From Poteriospumella lacustris (Eukaryota > Sar > Chrysophyceae > Chromulinales > Dinobryaceae), in the NCBI GenBank assembly GCA_008000375.1, contig SMOI01000230.1, positions 1 to 47,336 on the forward strand: a stretch of DNA of 47,336 nt. The letters run 5' to 3'. The notes under the pieces are model-generated. The model was not told the DNA's origin and ran no database searches. It saw nothing but the letters and a program-made list of their open reading frames with translations. Below are positions 19,347 through 30,690 of the stretch, one piece after another (the stretch's first letter is position 1; every line of letters begins with the position of its first letter). Both the position numbers and the translations under genes were made by a program.

Positions 19347-22300
19347 ATGTTTGAGTTGGAAGTGGGCCGCATGGCCTTTGTTAACTCTAACCACGTCAAA
19401 CCAGACGTGGATATTGTTTGTTCCATTAAATTCCAAGGCAATGAGTTGGGTCGCACCGAACCTGCCAACCCTGCTCAGCCCGTCTGGAACGAAAAGATCT
19501 CCCTCAACCATTTCGATGTGAACGGGTTGGAAAGCGTGCACAATCGACCGTTCTATTTGGAGTACCTGACCCTGGATGTGCTGCAGAAGGGCAACAAGGT
19601 GTTGGAGACCCGGATCCCTCTCACCTGCATCGACAAGCCGCCCACGTTTTACAAGCTACTACGACCGGAGGGCCAAGAATCGAAACATGACAAGGCCCAC
19701 GAAGCCAGTTATTTGCTGTTGAGCATGCGGTCGGTCGACGAAGCGCTGCGAGAATGGGTGCCCTGTTTCGACCGTTGTGAGTTGCGCCACGTGTTGCCGG
19801 CCCAACCGAACCTGCATTATCTGTATGCGAGTATGGACAACACGCAGCCATCGACGACGTATCGGTTTGGGTTACCGGGCCCCAGTTGTGGCGAGCAGTT
19901 GGTCGATATGCGACGACATGTGGAGGTAAGTGTATCCATCTGTGGTGTTGTTGCGGTGGAAGTGGTCTGACGTTGTTCCGCTGTTTCGCTGTCAACGTAG
20001 TGGCGAATACCGATTCAAAGCAATGCTTTTGGCGATTCCGTCGCCGTCTCCTGTCGTGGCAATCTGTATATTTCGGATCTGCGTATCCTGTTTTTGCCAA
20101 CGGACATCGTGTTTCCCTTTCATTACGGACACTACGGTCAACCGATCTCGTTTTTCCCCGAATCGCCCGTGCCACTGTCGGAAATGGCCCAGTGGTATTT
20201 GCATCGTTTCACCTTGCAATTGCCGATTTCTTCGATCACCGACATTCGGACGGGCAAAGTCACCACGACGACGCTGTCACCGTCGACGGTCGTCGAAACG
20301 AAACACATTTTGATCTTTGAAACGTTGGATGGGACGACGTTGGATTTCTGCATCGGTTCCACGTTGCCCTGGTTCCCGTCCCCGCTTCACTGTGCGCAAC
20401 AACGGAAACAAACCTTACGACGTATCCAACGTCAATATCAACGTCAACATCAGGGTCAATTGCCTCTGATTCAAGGACGCATCGTGAATTACCGTGGGGA
20501 TAGTTGTTCCACCCACAGCAAATACCAGGATTTTGTGTATGCCTCGGGTTTGGAAACCGATGACGTGGCGGGGGATATCTGGATTGAACGGGTTGTCGAT
20601 GGGTTGGCGTATGCGTTACGACGCGATGAACAATGGTGGCTCTGGGCACGTCATTGGCAGACGTCGTTACGCTACCATTTGATTCAAACGGCAGTAACAC
20701 CACCGCCACCAGCGACTGCTGCTGGTGCTGCATCATCCTCCGCGTCGACGCCCCCGCCCGCACCTGCGTCAACCACAGCCGCCCGTGACAACCCCACCGC
20801 CACTTGGATCAAAGCAAGTGTCACGGCATTGGACCTGGACGATGATTATCAACGGTGCCAGGTGCAGGATCTCCATTGGCGGTTGTCCGACCTCAACGCC
20901 GCCTATCGTCTGTGTCATTCGTATCCCGCGTCGTTGTGTTTTCCCGGTAGTTTGTCGGACGACGACATTCTCCAAGCGGCGACACAACGGTCGATTGGTC
21001 GGCTGCCGGCGATGGTCTGGATGCACCCGGAGACGAAAGCACCGTTGTGTCGGGCGGCACAGCCGTTGACGGGTGTGTCGGGGTTGATCAACAAGGAACA
21101 CGACAAGAAGATGTGTCTGGCGATTCGAGAACTGTGTCCGACGCGGTTACCGTTGCGCATTGCGGATGCGCGTCCGAAATTGAATGCGAATGCGAATGCG
21201 ATGCAGGGCAAAGGGTTTGAGAACATCGCGTATTTCGGTGGAGCGAGTGTGGCGTCGTTGGTGTTTCTGGACATTGACAACATCCATGTGATGCGGACGG
21301 CGTCGTTGAAAGTACGCGAAGGTCTGTGTCATATTCCCATGTCGCCACATGGCCCTGCGACGGTGACGGTCTCCTCCTCGACCGTCTCCTCCTCGACCAG
21401 CGCCTCCGCGACCAACACTGGACCGCCGTCGATGCTGGGCAGTGGGCAATCGCCACCGATGTCCCACCATGGCCACCACCCGTTTCACCGTACCTTGTCC
21501 TCCACGCAGTCCACCTCGGCCTTGTCTTCCTTGAATACCCTCCCGGCGTCCGCCTTGGCATCGTCGTCGAACAGTGGTGGTGGTGGTGGTGGTGGTGGGG
21601 TTGCCCCTTCTGGCTTCCACCATACCCACCCCGTGTTGCACTCGTTGTTGGACGCCTCGTCGCATGTCTTTCCGCACCATGGCTTGTTCCGTCCGCTGCA
21701 TCATTTATACAACGGGGCGGGTATCTCAACGTCGGCGACGAATTCGACGATGGGGCCCGAGGAAAGTTATGCCAACGTGAATTGTGATGATCCATCGTCC
21801 GTGCCCGTGACACAATCGCGATGGATGGCCCATGTGGCTTCCCTGCTGCGGGGTGCCGTTGGGTTGGCGGATAGTTTATGTATGGGTCATCCCGTGTTGG
21901 TGCATTGTTCCGATGGCTGGGACCGTACGACGCAGTTGTCGGCATTGACGCAGTTGTTGTTGGATCCGTATTATCGGACCATTGAGGGCTTCCTCCGGTT
22001 GATTGACAAGGAATTCTCGGCGTTTGGACACAAGTTTGATGATCGTTTGGGACGGAAACGTGTCTTTCGACGTGGGGTGGTCGTTGGCAGTTCCACGACG
22101 ACCACCGCTGCTGGAAGTGGCGGCGGTGGCGGCGGTGGTACCGGTGGCAATGGTGGTGGCAGCGGGAACAACACCAATGGATCGATGGCGAATGGCAGTG
22201 GCCATGGGAATAGCAATGGCAGCGGTGGTACGGGCCTAACTGGTGGTGGTGGCAGCAGTGGACCCGGTGTGAGTACGATTATGGGCAGCGGAGTCGTCGG

Positions 22301-25300
22301 TGTGACACCGTTGTCGATATCCGCCGCCATCTCCTCCGCTTCCTCCGCCGCTGCCATGGCCGCTACCACCACCATTGGTGTACCCACGACATTATTGCAT
22401 AGCAGTGCTACGAGTGGTGCGTTGAATACGTTGGAAGGCGTCTTAGGTGGTGGTGGTTCAGCAGACAACGGTCTGAACGGTGGCGGCGGCGGCGGCGGCG
22501 GTGGCGGAGGTAGTGGCAGTGGCGGTGGATCCGGCAACAACGCATCGTCCACGATCCATCACGGTGCCTTTGCGGCGCCCTTCGTGACCTCGACCCCGTT
22601 GAAACCCAAAGAGTTGTCGCCTATCTTTGTGCAGTTCCTCGATTGTGTCCATCAAATCCTACGACAACATCCGATGCATTTCGAATTCACCGAACCGTTC
22701 TTGCTCTTGCTTATGCAAGCCTTGTACAGTGGCTTCTTTGTGTCCCTGCGCTTAAACTGTGATGCCGAACGTCAAGCCTTGGTCCATCGGTATCATGCCC
22801 TGTGGGAAGCCGAACGATTGGAACATGCCTCCGCCTTGGCCCAGTATCCGCACCTACGTCAATGGTATACCCGTGATGGCGGAGGTATCGCCATGGCGGG
22901 TATGGATGGCTTCCAAGACGATCTCTCCTCCTCCGCCGCGTCCTCCGCGTCCGGCGCATCCTCCTCCAACTCGTTGCCTTGGATCGATATCATCAATTGT
23001 ACCTCGTTAGCGACGTACGTACGTGGGTTGATTCGTTGTCCAGGTATTGCCAGTCGATTGATCAATCCCCAGTACCGGGTGTGGATGCCCGGCACGGGAT
23101 GGCGGTCCGATATTGGCTGTGGGTACCTGGGTCGCCACCTGTCATCCGCGTATGGTGGTGGTGGTGGAACTGGTGGTAGCGCCGACGAAGAGGACTGGTT
23201 GGACGACGAAGCGGCTGAAGATGACGTCGCGACGGGGTTGATGGGGGTGCGGTACACCGAAGGGATGGGCGGCCATGCGTATGGCCTGCTGGGTGGGTAT
23301 GTGAGTAGTATCCCGGGTATTCAGCAAGCCAACCCCGCTCCTACGTCTACGTCTACGTCTACATTTACGTCAGCGTCTACGGCGGCATATCCAATGCATA
23401 CACCGCAAGAACTACTGGGACGACGGGTATCCTACCTACGTATTCAATTCACGGCGGTGCATTTAGACCTGTGGAAAGAAGGGTTGTTTGGGTTGAATGC
23501 GAATGTATTGATGGCCTGTCATGCCCCGCCGGACATGACGCTGTCGGAACAAGACTTGCGGTTGTATATGGCGGATCGAATGGCGCGGTAAGTCTGTGTC
23601 TGTGTCGCTGCGTGTCATGTGTCGTGTGCGTTGATTGAACATTGAACTGTCTCTCTGTTGCTGTTGCTGTTGTGTGGGGGACTGTGTCTTCTGTAGGGTA
23701 CAAGTCTACGAACGAACGCAGTGGCCAGCCAGTATGCATGCCGAGGCAGGTATGGCATCATCCGGTAGCCACCCCCTGTCGCCTAGCAGGATACCCAATG
23801 TACAGCAGTGTTGGGAACGTGCGCAGGACCTGACGTACATGGACACCAACCATGGCTTGGTGCCCCTGTTCGCCCCGTCGTACGTCAATTTGTTGAAAGC
23901 GGTGCAGGCGACGGACAGCAAACCCTTGATGAATCGAGTGGCCGTGTCCTCGGTGGTGGAACGTCCATCGATGATTCAAATGCCCACGTTGTCCGCGTAC
24001 CCACCTTGGTCGTCCTCTTCTTCGTCGTCCTCGGCTGTTGTGCCATCGGCGGTTCCCATGGCAACGGATATGGGACTCTCCGAGGCCACGAGGGCATTGA
24101 TGTGTCTGCTCTATGCACAATGGCAAACGGGCAACCATCTCTCCACATCCATCGATCGGAAACGATCCGTTTCCTCTCCGTCGATGGCGGCCACCGCCAC
24201 CAGTTACGGATCGAGCAAGGGCATCAAGCGTTTCAATCGGTTGCATGCGGAATATACTCGTTCGATCAGTATTCATCAACATTGCGGCGAGTTGGTCTTA
24301 CAGGAATGTGGCTATTGGGTGGTGGTATCGATCCAAGCGTTGGTGCATCGGTTGGTCCGTTGGATGCGGCGGTGTTTGCGGATTCGCCGTTTCCTACATC
24401 AGCAGTCCGCGATGACCACCGCCACCGCCACCGCCACCGCCACCGCCACCGCGACGGCGCTGACCACCAGCACGTCGCTCGTGTCGTTCTGGGCGTGTTA
24501 TCTATGGTTGGCGGCCTGGGAAGATCCCCGTATGACGTACCGTGCGACCGTCCATCAACGCATCGCCGTCGATGTCGTCCACACGGTGATCGATGATATC
24601 TTGACGGGCATTGTCGAACGAGACGTGCGTACGCAGTTCATTTTACAGAGCAAAATGCGATCGATGCAGCGGTTAAACGCCGCCAATGCCCAGAATCATC
24701 ATTTCTTCCATGCGCCCTGGGCGGCATCGAACGATGGGGCCATGGGCAATGCTCATCCCGGTGACTCCTCCCGCAAACTGTCGACCGCCACCTCCACGTC
24801 GTCCCCATCGACCTCCCACACGACCTCCACGTCCTCGTCGCTCTTTCATCATTCCCATTTCCCCTCGTCGTACGATGGTGGCAGTACCAATCACAGTGGC
24901 GATGGTGGAGGATATCCGACGTCGGGTACGTCGCCGTCGAATTCCTCGAAGAAACCGGGTTTCTTTTCATCCATTTTACGCACGTTTACGGCGGCGGGGG
25001 CTACTGCATCGGGCGCTACTCGTCGTCCCAGTCAAGAAGCTTCGTCCGCTGCTTCCTTGGCCGCGTCCAATGCCACGTATTTGGCGAGTTCGAGTTACCA
25101 TGCGCATTCGAATATGATCGGTCGACGACCCGGATCGGTCAACTTGTCGAAATCGGCGAGATCGGCGTCCATTGGAGGACCAACGCCGTTGGCAGCATCG
25201 ACATCGACTGCCCACCGAAAACCCTCGACCGATACGGGAGTGGGTGGCGGTGGTGGGCGGCCAGGAGAGCATCGGGGTACCGATGCAGAGAAAGGACGGG

Positions 25301-25671
25301 GCGCGGAAGGGGATGAAGAAGACACGGAGGACGACGAAGACGAGGACGACGACGAAGAGGACGAGGACGGCGATGACAAAGAGGGCGGGGGTAGTAACGA
25401 CGACGACGACGAAGCGATGAGTCGTCGGATTCGTCGAGCCCGGATCACGTCGTTGGTGGCGAGTAAGCATCACAGTGACGATTTAGCGCGTGTCTTGGGG
25501 GTGATCGGTGGGATGGAACCGTATCGCTCGCATCATGATCTGGTGGGGTTAGGCACGCATCACCCCATGACCAGCGATGCGGAGACACACGGGCTTCCGA
25601 TGGCACCCGTCGAAGGGAGTGCCGCCATCTTGGATCTGGGCGAAGACAGTGACGATGAAGACGGTGCGTAA
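19347..25671 (+). CDS. C2-GRAM-myotubularin lipid phosphatase B, 2046 aa, three exons
   Basis: Exons are 19347-19925, 20001-23587 and 23697-25671, with introns of 75 and 109 bp. Same architecture as the divergent paralogue: C2-like domain (about 1-135), GRAM (about 194-290), myotubularin phosphatase with intact CX5R loop HCSDGWDRT at Cys829/Arg835. Two large insertions interrupt the phosphatase fold: about 150 residues rich in Ser, His and Gly before the catalytic loop, and about 200 residues dominated by Gly, Asn and Ser directly after DRLGRKRV. The core resumes with PIFVQFLDCVHQILRQHP. The tail is Ser/Thr-rich with long acidic runs near 25320-25420. Exon-1 and mid-domain blocks are almost identical in DNA to phosphatase A. 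Frames starting at 20094 and 23635 are only exon pieces. Likely a PI3P/PI(3,5)P2 3-phosphatase; a pseudo-enzyme is unlikely because Cys and Arg are both present. Confidence 0.92.
20818..21295 (+). repeat. Near-identical conversion block in phosphatase B
   Basis: Partner of 16600-17077 (about 99.6 percent by eye). It covers residues about 466-625, from TALDLDDDYQ to NIHVMR. The similarity stops abruptly at ATGCG on the 3-prime side. Confidence 0.9.
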
Positions 25672-26491
25672 TGGACTGTAGGTGGTCGTTTCTTCTTATT
25701 TTCTCGCGCCGTGCCGTGCCGTGCCGTACCGTGCCGTACCGTGTCAATCCTTTTGATCGATGATTGTATTTTTTATTTTTCTTCATTTTATTTTTTTTTC
25801 GTTTTATCTCCCACCTCTACCCCCTCCCCTCAACCTATAGATGTACTATAACATTCATTCAACAGCCGTTTGTAAGAAAAAGAAAGGAATTAGAAGTGTC
25901 GGTATGCCCCCCCCCCCAAAGAAACCAGCAGCAATCGCGAATTGATGGAGGAGTGCATGATCGAATATTTCGTCTCTGACAAGGATATACTGCTGTATGC
26001 TGAATGGGGACAGAGACCGGCGAGCCGGACGCTCACTGACCTGTTTGACACTGTTTCGGGGGGGGGGGCAACGACTACGTAGCGCACCTCTCATGGCCAC
26101 TCCAAACCCAACCCCAAACCACCCACCCAAACTCTAGGTCCTACCCGGAATATACCGTTAAGTTAAGAGCTAACTACCTCGACCATCTTACGCTACCAGT
26201 ACTTCAACGGTAAGTTTGCCGAGAAAGAGCTTCTACTGCGGGTGACCATCTTTCTCAACCGCGACCGGTGGCAGTGCCGCCCTCGAGGAATCAATCAAAC
26301 GGGCAGGTATCATCTTACCCTACCAATGAACAAGGGAAACCCATTGTCAATGCAAACCATTGAGTTGTCTTTGCATGTGCATGTGGAGTTGTTGCAAGAA
26401 TCACAATTCAAAGCCTTGAACAAAAGCTTTTACACAGTACCAAGAAGTTTCTTTCCGTAACGAGAGTCATCCTCAGTTATCAACGGTCATC
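25672..26491. other. Intergenic; GCCGT repeats and C11/G11-bounded segment
   Basis: Holds the 3-prime flank of phosphatase B, a short array of CCGTG/CCGTA pentamers at about 25709-25742, T-rich sequence, the inverted C11/G11 segment (25906-26069) and the upstream region of the next gene. The frame at 26242-26460 has no domain and is not called. Confidence 0.4.
25906..26069. repeat. 164-bp segment with inverted GC11 ends
   Basis: The left end is G followed by eleven C (25906-25917); the right end is eleven G followed by C (26058-26069), a perfect 12-bp inverted repeat. Each is followed inward by a GAAAC word on its own strand. The interior is single-copy with no ORF of note. It resembles a small non-autonomous element in layout, but I could not identify a target duplication. 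Confidence 0.5.
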
Positions 26492-27736
26492 ATGTCTACC
26501 GCCCTGTTGAAGAAGAAAGTCGTTGTCATCGGTTATGGTTTCGCCGGATCCAAGTTCACCGCCCAAGCGCTCAAGAAGCATCCCGACTGGGAAATCACGG
26601 TCATCACCCCCTTTGATTACCAGGAAGTTCCATTGAGAATGACTGAATCGATTGCGGCTGGTTCGGCAGTTCATGACAAGGCTATTTATCCCTTGTTACG
26701 CGAACCTGGAGTCACTTACATCATCGATGTTGTCGAGACGCTGACGGACGGAAGCCTGCGCACGGTGTCGGGTGTGGAGCTGACGTTCGATGCAGCGGTG
26801 CTTGCCGTCGGTCAGAAGATTCCGTTCTTCTACCCTGATCCTCGCTCTGAATCCACCGCTGAGGCACGCAAGGCCTCCATTCGGGCCTTGAACGAGACCA
26901 TCCAAGTAGCCAAGAGCATTGTGGTCGCGGGTGGTGGAGCGGTGGGTACCGAGGTCGCCGCGGACATCAAACTTCGTCATCCCAGCACCTCGTAAGTGCC
27001 TGCGTCATTCGCTATCCATGTCGATGAATCATTTGAATCATTTGCCTTTTTTAATCTTTGCAGTGTGACGGTGGTGAGCTCGCAGCCGGACATTTTGTCG
27101 TCGATGCCCCCGGCGTTCCGCACGTTGGCGGCTCGTCAGTTGACATCGGAGATCGGTGTCACTGTGAAGTTCAATGCGCGTGTGGTGAGTCATGACCCCA
27201 AGGCTCACTCGGTGACCTTGTCCTCAGGCGAGGCGTTGCCGTGTGACGTGTTTTTGGCGGCCCATCCGGAAGGTGGCAACGCTGGCTTTTTGCCCGCCGG
27301 TGCCAAGGATACCCGCAACTACGCCAAGGTGGACGATACGTTCCAAGTGAATGGACTGCGCAAGGTGTTTGCCTTTGGTGACGGTGCCAACTACGACGTG
27401 GTGAAGACAGTGCCTCGTATTGACGATCAATTGCCGACGGTGTTGCACAACGTCCAACTGGCTCTGACGACCTCGTCGACGGTGGTGTCCTTGACCCATC
27501 ACAAGAAGGGCTTCATGGGTACGGTAGAAGGTCCTATGTTGGTGGCCTTTGGTCATCATCATGAGAAAGGAACCGGGGTGGGTGTGTCTCTTCCGGGTTG
27601 CATGGGCTTGTGCTGCTTCGTGTGCTGTTGCTTCGGGGGTCCCTGCCAGACGCCCGGTGGACACGGTGCCGCCAAGATGAAATCGGACTTCAATGACTCG
27701 ATCTCACCCAAGGCCGGCAAGGGCATGGATCGTTAA
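26492..27736 (+). CDS. FSP1/AIFM2-like FAD-dependent NAD(P)H oxidoreductase, 390 aa
   Basis: Exons 26492-26991 and 27064-27736, 72-bp intron. FAD-binding GYGFAGS is at residues 14-20, a second Rossmann motif for NAD(P)H (VVAGGGAVGTE) at about 144-154, and the conserved FAD-contacting FGDGANYD at 271-278. Length and order match the AIFM2/FSP1 (AMID) branch, which reduces ubiquinone and related quinones with NAD(P)H at membranes and lipid droplets and has no dedicated redox-active disulfide. The C-terminus carries a cluster of about eight cysteines (GLCCFVCCCFGGPC, near 346-361), a plausible palmitoylation site. Animal FSP1 instead is anchored by N-myristoylation, and here residue 2 is Ser, so that route is absent. 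Membership in the family is firm; quinone substrate and membrane anchoring are inferred. Confidence 0.9.
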
Positions 27737-28600
27737 CGTGACGCTTTTTATGGCTGCTGTGTGTTGCGCAGTCACTTGGATATCCCTTATTTCTTCACGG
27801 TCTCGTCTCGGGGGCATTTTGTTCCTTTTCTCTTTTCTTTCTTTGTTCAATGGCATTGTGGCCTGTGGCCTTATCCACCCCCTTTTTTCTCTTCTCCGCT
27901 TCTCTCCCTATTCTTCTTCCTCGTATTTCTCTCCCCAGTTTTGCTGCTATACTTCTATTGCTTCCATGTTCATGTTCTTGCTTGTCATTGAGCTTGCTTT
28001 GCCGTTGTCTGTTTTTGCTTTTGGTTTTGTTTGAACTGGATATAGTGTCCAGAGTTACAATAAACTTGAACATGTGTAAACATCGTAATGGTTGACGCGT
28101 GGTAGACTCGGATGAGGTCGTGTGGCATTGGCAGTGGGTGCTCTGTTGGAGGGACGTCAAAGGCTCTATGGCAGCCGAGCCATCAATTCCCTTCAATAAC
28201 ATACATACACAACAGTGAGTTCATACACACACACGGTGGCGTACAGCCAGCGTTAACAGGGATACAGTAGTCGTTTGCGGGCGGGCGGTAATAGTTGTCT
28301 GCGGGCACCAAGTCTGGGAAGGTTTGGCTCTTTGGGGGATTCAGGGGCGAAGAAAAGCGTTTCATCTGCGGCCTGCCATTCGTGTTTGCTCGTGTTCCAT
28401 GTTCCGATCGATCGATCGATCGATGCACTTGAATTCGAAGAGCGAGAGAGAGAAAGAGAGAAAGAGAGAGCCAAAACTAACAAGTCTGCTGGAAGGGGAA
28501 CAAAGCCAAATTTCATATCTGACTGTGTGTGTGTTGCAGAAATCACTTGTGAGCCGAACCGAACCGAACGTAAAAAAAAAAGAAAACGAGCATAACGAAA
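27737..28600. other. Intergenic, pyrimidine-rich 3-prime flank then ARL2 upstream region
   Basis: Pyrimidine-rich up to about 28030, then a candidate polyadenylation signal. Closer to the ARL2 start lie a GATC tetranucleotide run (about 28406-28425) and a GAGA-rich run (about 28440-28470). Frames on both strands here are low-complexity and not supported. Confidence 0.4.
28059..28064 (+). terminator. Candidate polyadenylation signal AATAAA
   Basis: AATAAA about 320 bp after the oxidoreductase stop codon, at the end of a T/C-rich stretch. It is the only canonical hexamer I noticed in that flank. Use is inferred from position. Confidence 0.35.
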
Positions 28601-29599
28601 ATGGGGTTGTTGAATTATCTGAGAAGTGTGACCTTTGGCAAAGGACCTAAATCGGACATGCGTGTCCTCATCTTAGGGTTGGATAACGCTGGAAAGAGTT
28701 CCATCTTACGGAAACTGTCCGATGAAGACATCATGACCGTGCGCCCCACCATGGGATTTCAAATCAAAGTGCTCCACCACGGCGACCTGACTTTGAATGT
28801 GTGGGATGTTGGAGGTACGTGATGTTTGCAATTGTGCAAGGACCCCCTTCATGATATTAACGCCATGGTTGAATCATTACAGGGCAGCAAAGCATCCGAC
28901 CGTATTGGCGGAATTACTTCGACGACGTCGACTGCCTGGTACGCTCGCCCGACCCTCTCTTGATGGTTGAACCTCTCGTCACTCTTTGTCACGGGGTTAT
29001 CATCTGCTCTTGTTCATAGATATACGTTATTGATTCAGCAGATCGTCGTCGCATGGATGAGACTGGATTAGAGCTACAAATGCTTCTCGAAGAGGTACAA
29101 TACGGCGCCCTTGAAACCTTCACCCTGCACCGTATACTCACCTCGATGTGTCCCCCACCCGATCAGGAACGTTTGCGAGGAGTCCCATTGGTGATCTTTG
29201 CCAATAAACAGGTACGTTGAGTGTATTTTCTTGCAGCGATCGTCGTCGCAATGGCATTGCTAACGCCATTTCTGCGGCAAATGATACAGGACTTGTTGAG
29301 TGCCCTGTCCAGTGCGGAGCTGTCGTCGGGGTTGAATTTGCATGCGATCCGTGATCGCCCCTGGCAAATTTTCCCCACCTCCGCGAAGGATGGCTCGGGT
29401 CTTCAGGTACCGACTTGACCCGCTCACCCCCCGTCAGCTCTCCGTACGTTGTCTGATTGTTTCTGTTTTCGGTGTCGTGTAACACAAGGCGGCCATGGAT
29501 CATTTGGCCCAAGAGCTACACGCGCGTCATCGCAGTCCTGGTGCGGCCGTCCCCGCCTCTCCGTCTGCGAAAGAGCAGGCACCCGCCCGCATCGATTAA
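28601..29599 (+). CDS. ARL2: ARL2-type small GTPase, 205 aa, six exons
   Basis: Exons 28601-28814, 28883-28938, 29020-29094, 29167-29211, 29290-29406 and 29489-29599; introns 68-82 bp, all GT-AG. ARL2 works with tubulin cofactors in alpha/beta-tubulin assembly and releases cargo from prenyl/myristoyl carriers such as PDE6D and UNC119. Motifs: start MGLLNYLR as in ARL2, P-loop GLDNAGKSS at 26-34, switch-I Thr50 in RPTMGF, WDVGGQ at 68-73, NKQD at 128-131 and TSAK at 160-163. The order and spacing match ARL2 rather than ARF1 (which lacks the MGLL start). The family is usually about 184 aa; this one has a C-terminal extension of about 20 residues rich in Ala, Pro and Ser encoded in the last exon. 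Intron 3 is a multiple of 3 and stop-free, see findings. Confidence 0.93.
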
Positions 29600-30690
29600 C
29601 GCGCCACACACCTATTGCGTCCTTCCGTTGTCGTCCACTCTCATATCACTATATTCATCGTGTTTGTCGTGTGCACACACCGCACCCACCGCCTTCTCTG
29701 TCCTGTCATGGAATCACTGGTTCTTCATCAGTATCAGTGAGTGTGCTTTGTTTTTGTCTGTCTTTCTTTGCCTCTCTTTCTTTGTCTGTCTTTGTCTGTC
29801 TTTTGTTTTGTTTTGCATTGTTTTGTTTGGTCTGGTTTTGTTTTGTTTTGCATTGTTTTGTTTTGTTTCCTTCGTGCTTTGTTTGAATGTATTTTCTGTC
29901 CAAACACGCCTCCTCACCAGCGCATGGCGAATGTGTCTGTGTGTGTGTGTGTGCGTGGGGGGGGGGGGTTCTGCGTGTCTCTGATGTTGATCGGTCTAAT
30001 TGACTACTAAATTGGTACAAAACACATCCACACCAGTGAATGTTTCCGTGGAGGCAAGACAGACTGGAGACACACCACACCTCCACCGACGAAGAGGAGA
30101 GAAGAGACACAGTGGCAGAGGAGAGACGCCCTGCTGACACACCACCGCCCTCTCTCCTTCGCCCCAGCAGCCATTCCCGTCGGTCAGCAGCCAAAGCTAC
30201 CATACACATACACAAGGACACACATACATACCCCTACAGTAGGCACCTACCATCGCTGTTCTCTCATTCGATGGTGGTGGAACATCGTGGACAGTTTTCT
30301 CTTTTGAGTTTGTCGATAGTTACCATACACATACCCCTCACCAGTTACAAAGAAGAAGAGGTGTGTAGCAACGCAACAACCAAGAACACAGTGACGGGCA
30401 CAGTGACTGACACAGTGAGAAGTGAGAGGGACAGAGAAATAGATTTGAGTGAAGACGGGGGGGGCGGCAGAGGAGAACGGTGTGCGGGGAAAAGAGGAAA
30501 ACAAGAAAAACACACAAAGAGAACGACACGCACGCGGTGGGGTGGGGGGCGGGAAGAGACAGGCACAATATATACAGACGATGAGGGTGAGAGAGGCGCA
30601 CACCTGCGACAGATGAGACGAGGCAAAGGGGTTAAAGGGGAGAGAGAGAAGAAGAAGAAGGTGCTGGTTTAGCGGAGCAGGACACGCGCA
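29600..30690. other. Intergenic low-complexity sequence
   Basis: Between the ARL2 stop and the PP1-inhibitor stop on the opposite strand (convergent). A (TTTTG)-type pentanucleotide array lies at about 29801-29872, a G11 run near 29957-29967, then A/G-rich plus-strand sequence. The 210-codon frame at 30040-30672 is purine-rich low complexity without a domain and is not called. Confidence 0.5.

Noticed and set aside
21088-22552. Minus-strand ORFs up to 285 codons opposite phosphatase B
   Set aside because: Low-complexity shadows of Gly-rich coding sequence. Part mirrors the conversion block and therefore appears twice in the window.
20094-23591. A stand-alone 1165-codon gene starting at ATG 20094
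   Set aside because: It is the main exon of phosphatase B. The C2/GRAM reading and the matching intron in the paralogue show that the gene starts at 19347 and continues into the exon at 23697.
26242-26460. Small plus-strand ORF upstream of the FSP1-like gene
   Set aside because: No domain; it lies directly upstream in a likely leader or promoter region and does not join the gene in frame with a plausible splice.
30040-30672. Plus-strand ORF of 210 codons
   Set aside because: Purine-rich, dominated by Arg, Glu, Lys and Thr runs, without domain or codon bias; it is the 3-prime flank between two convergent genes.
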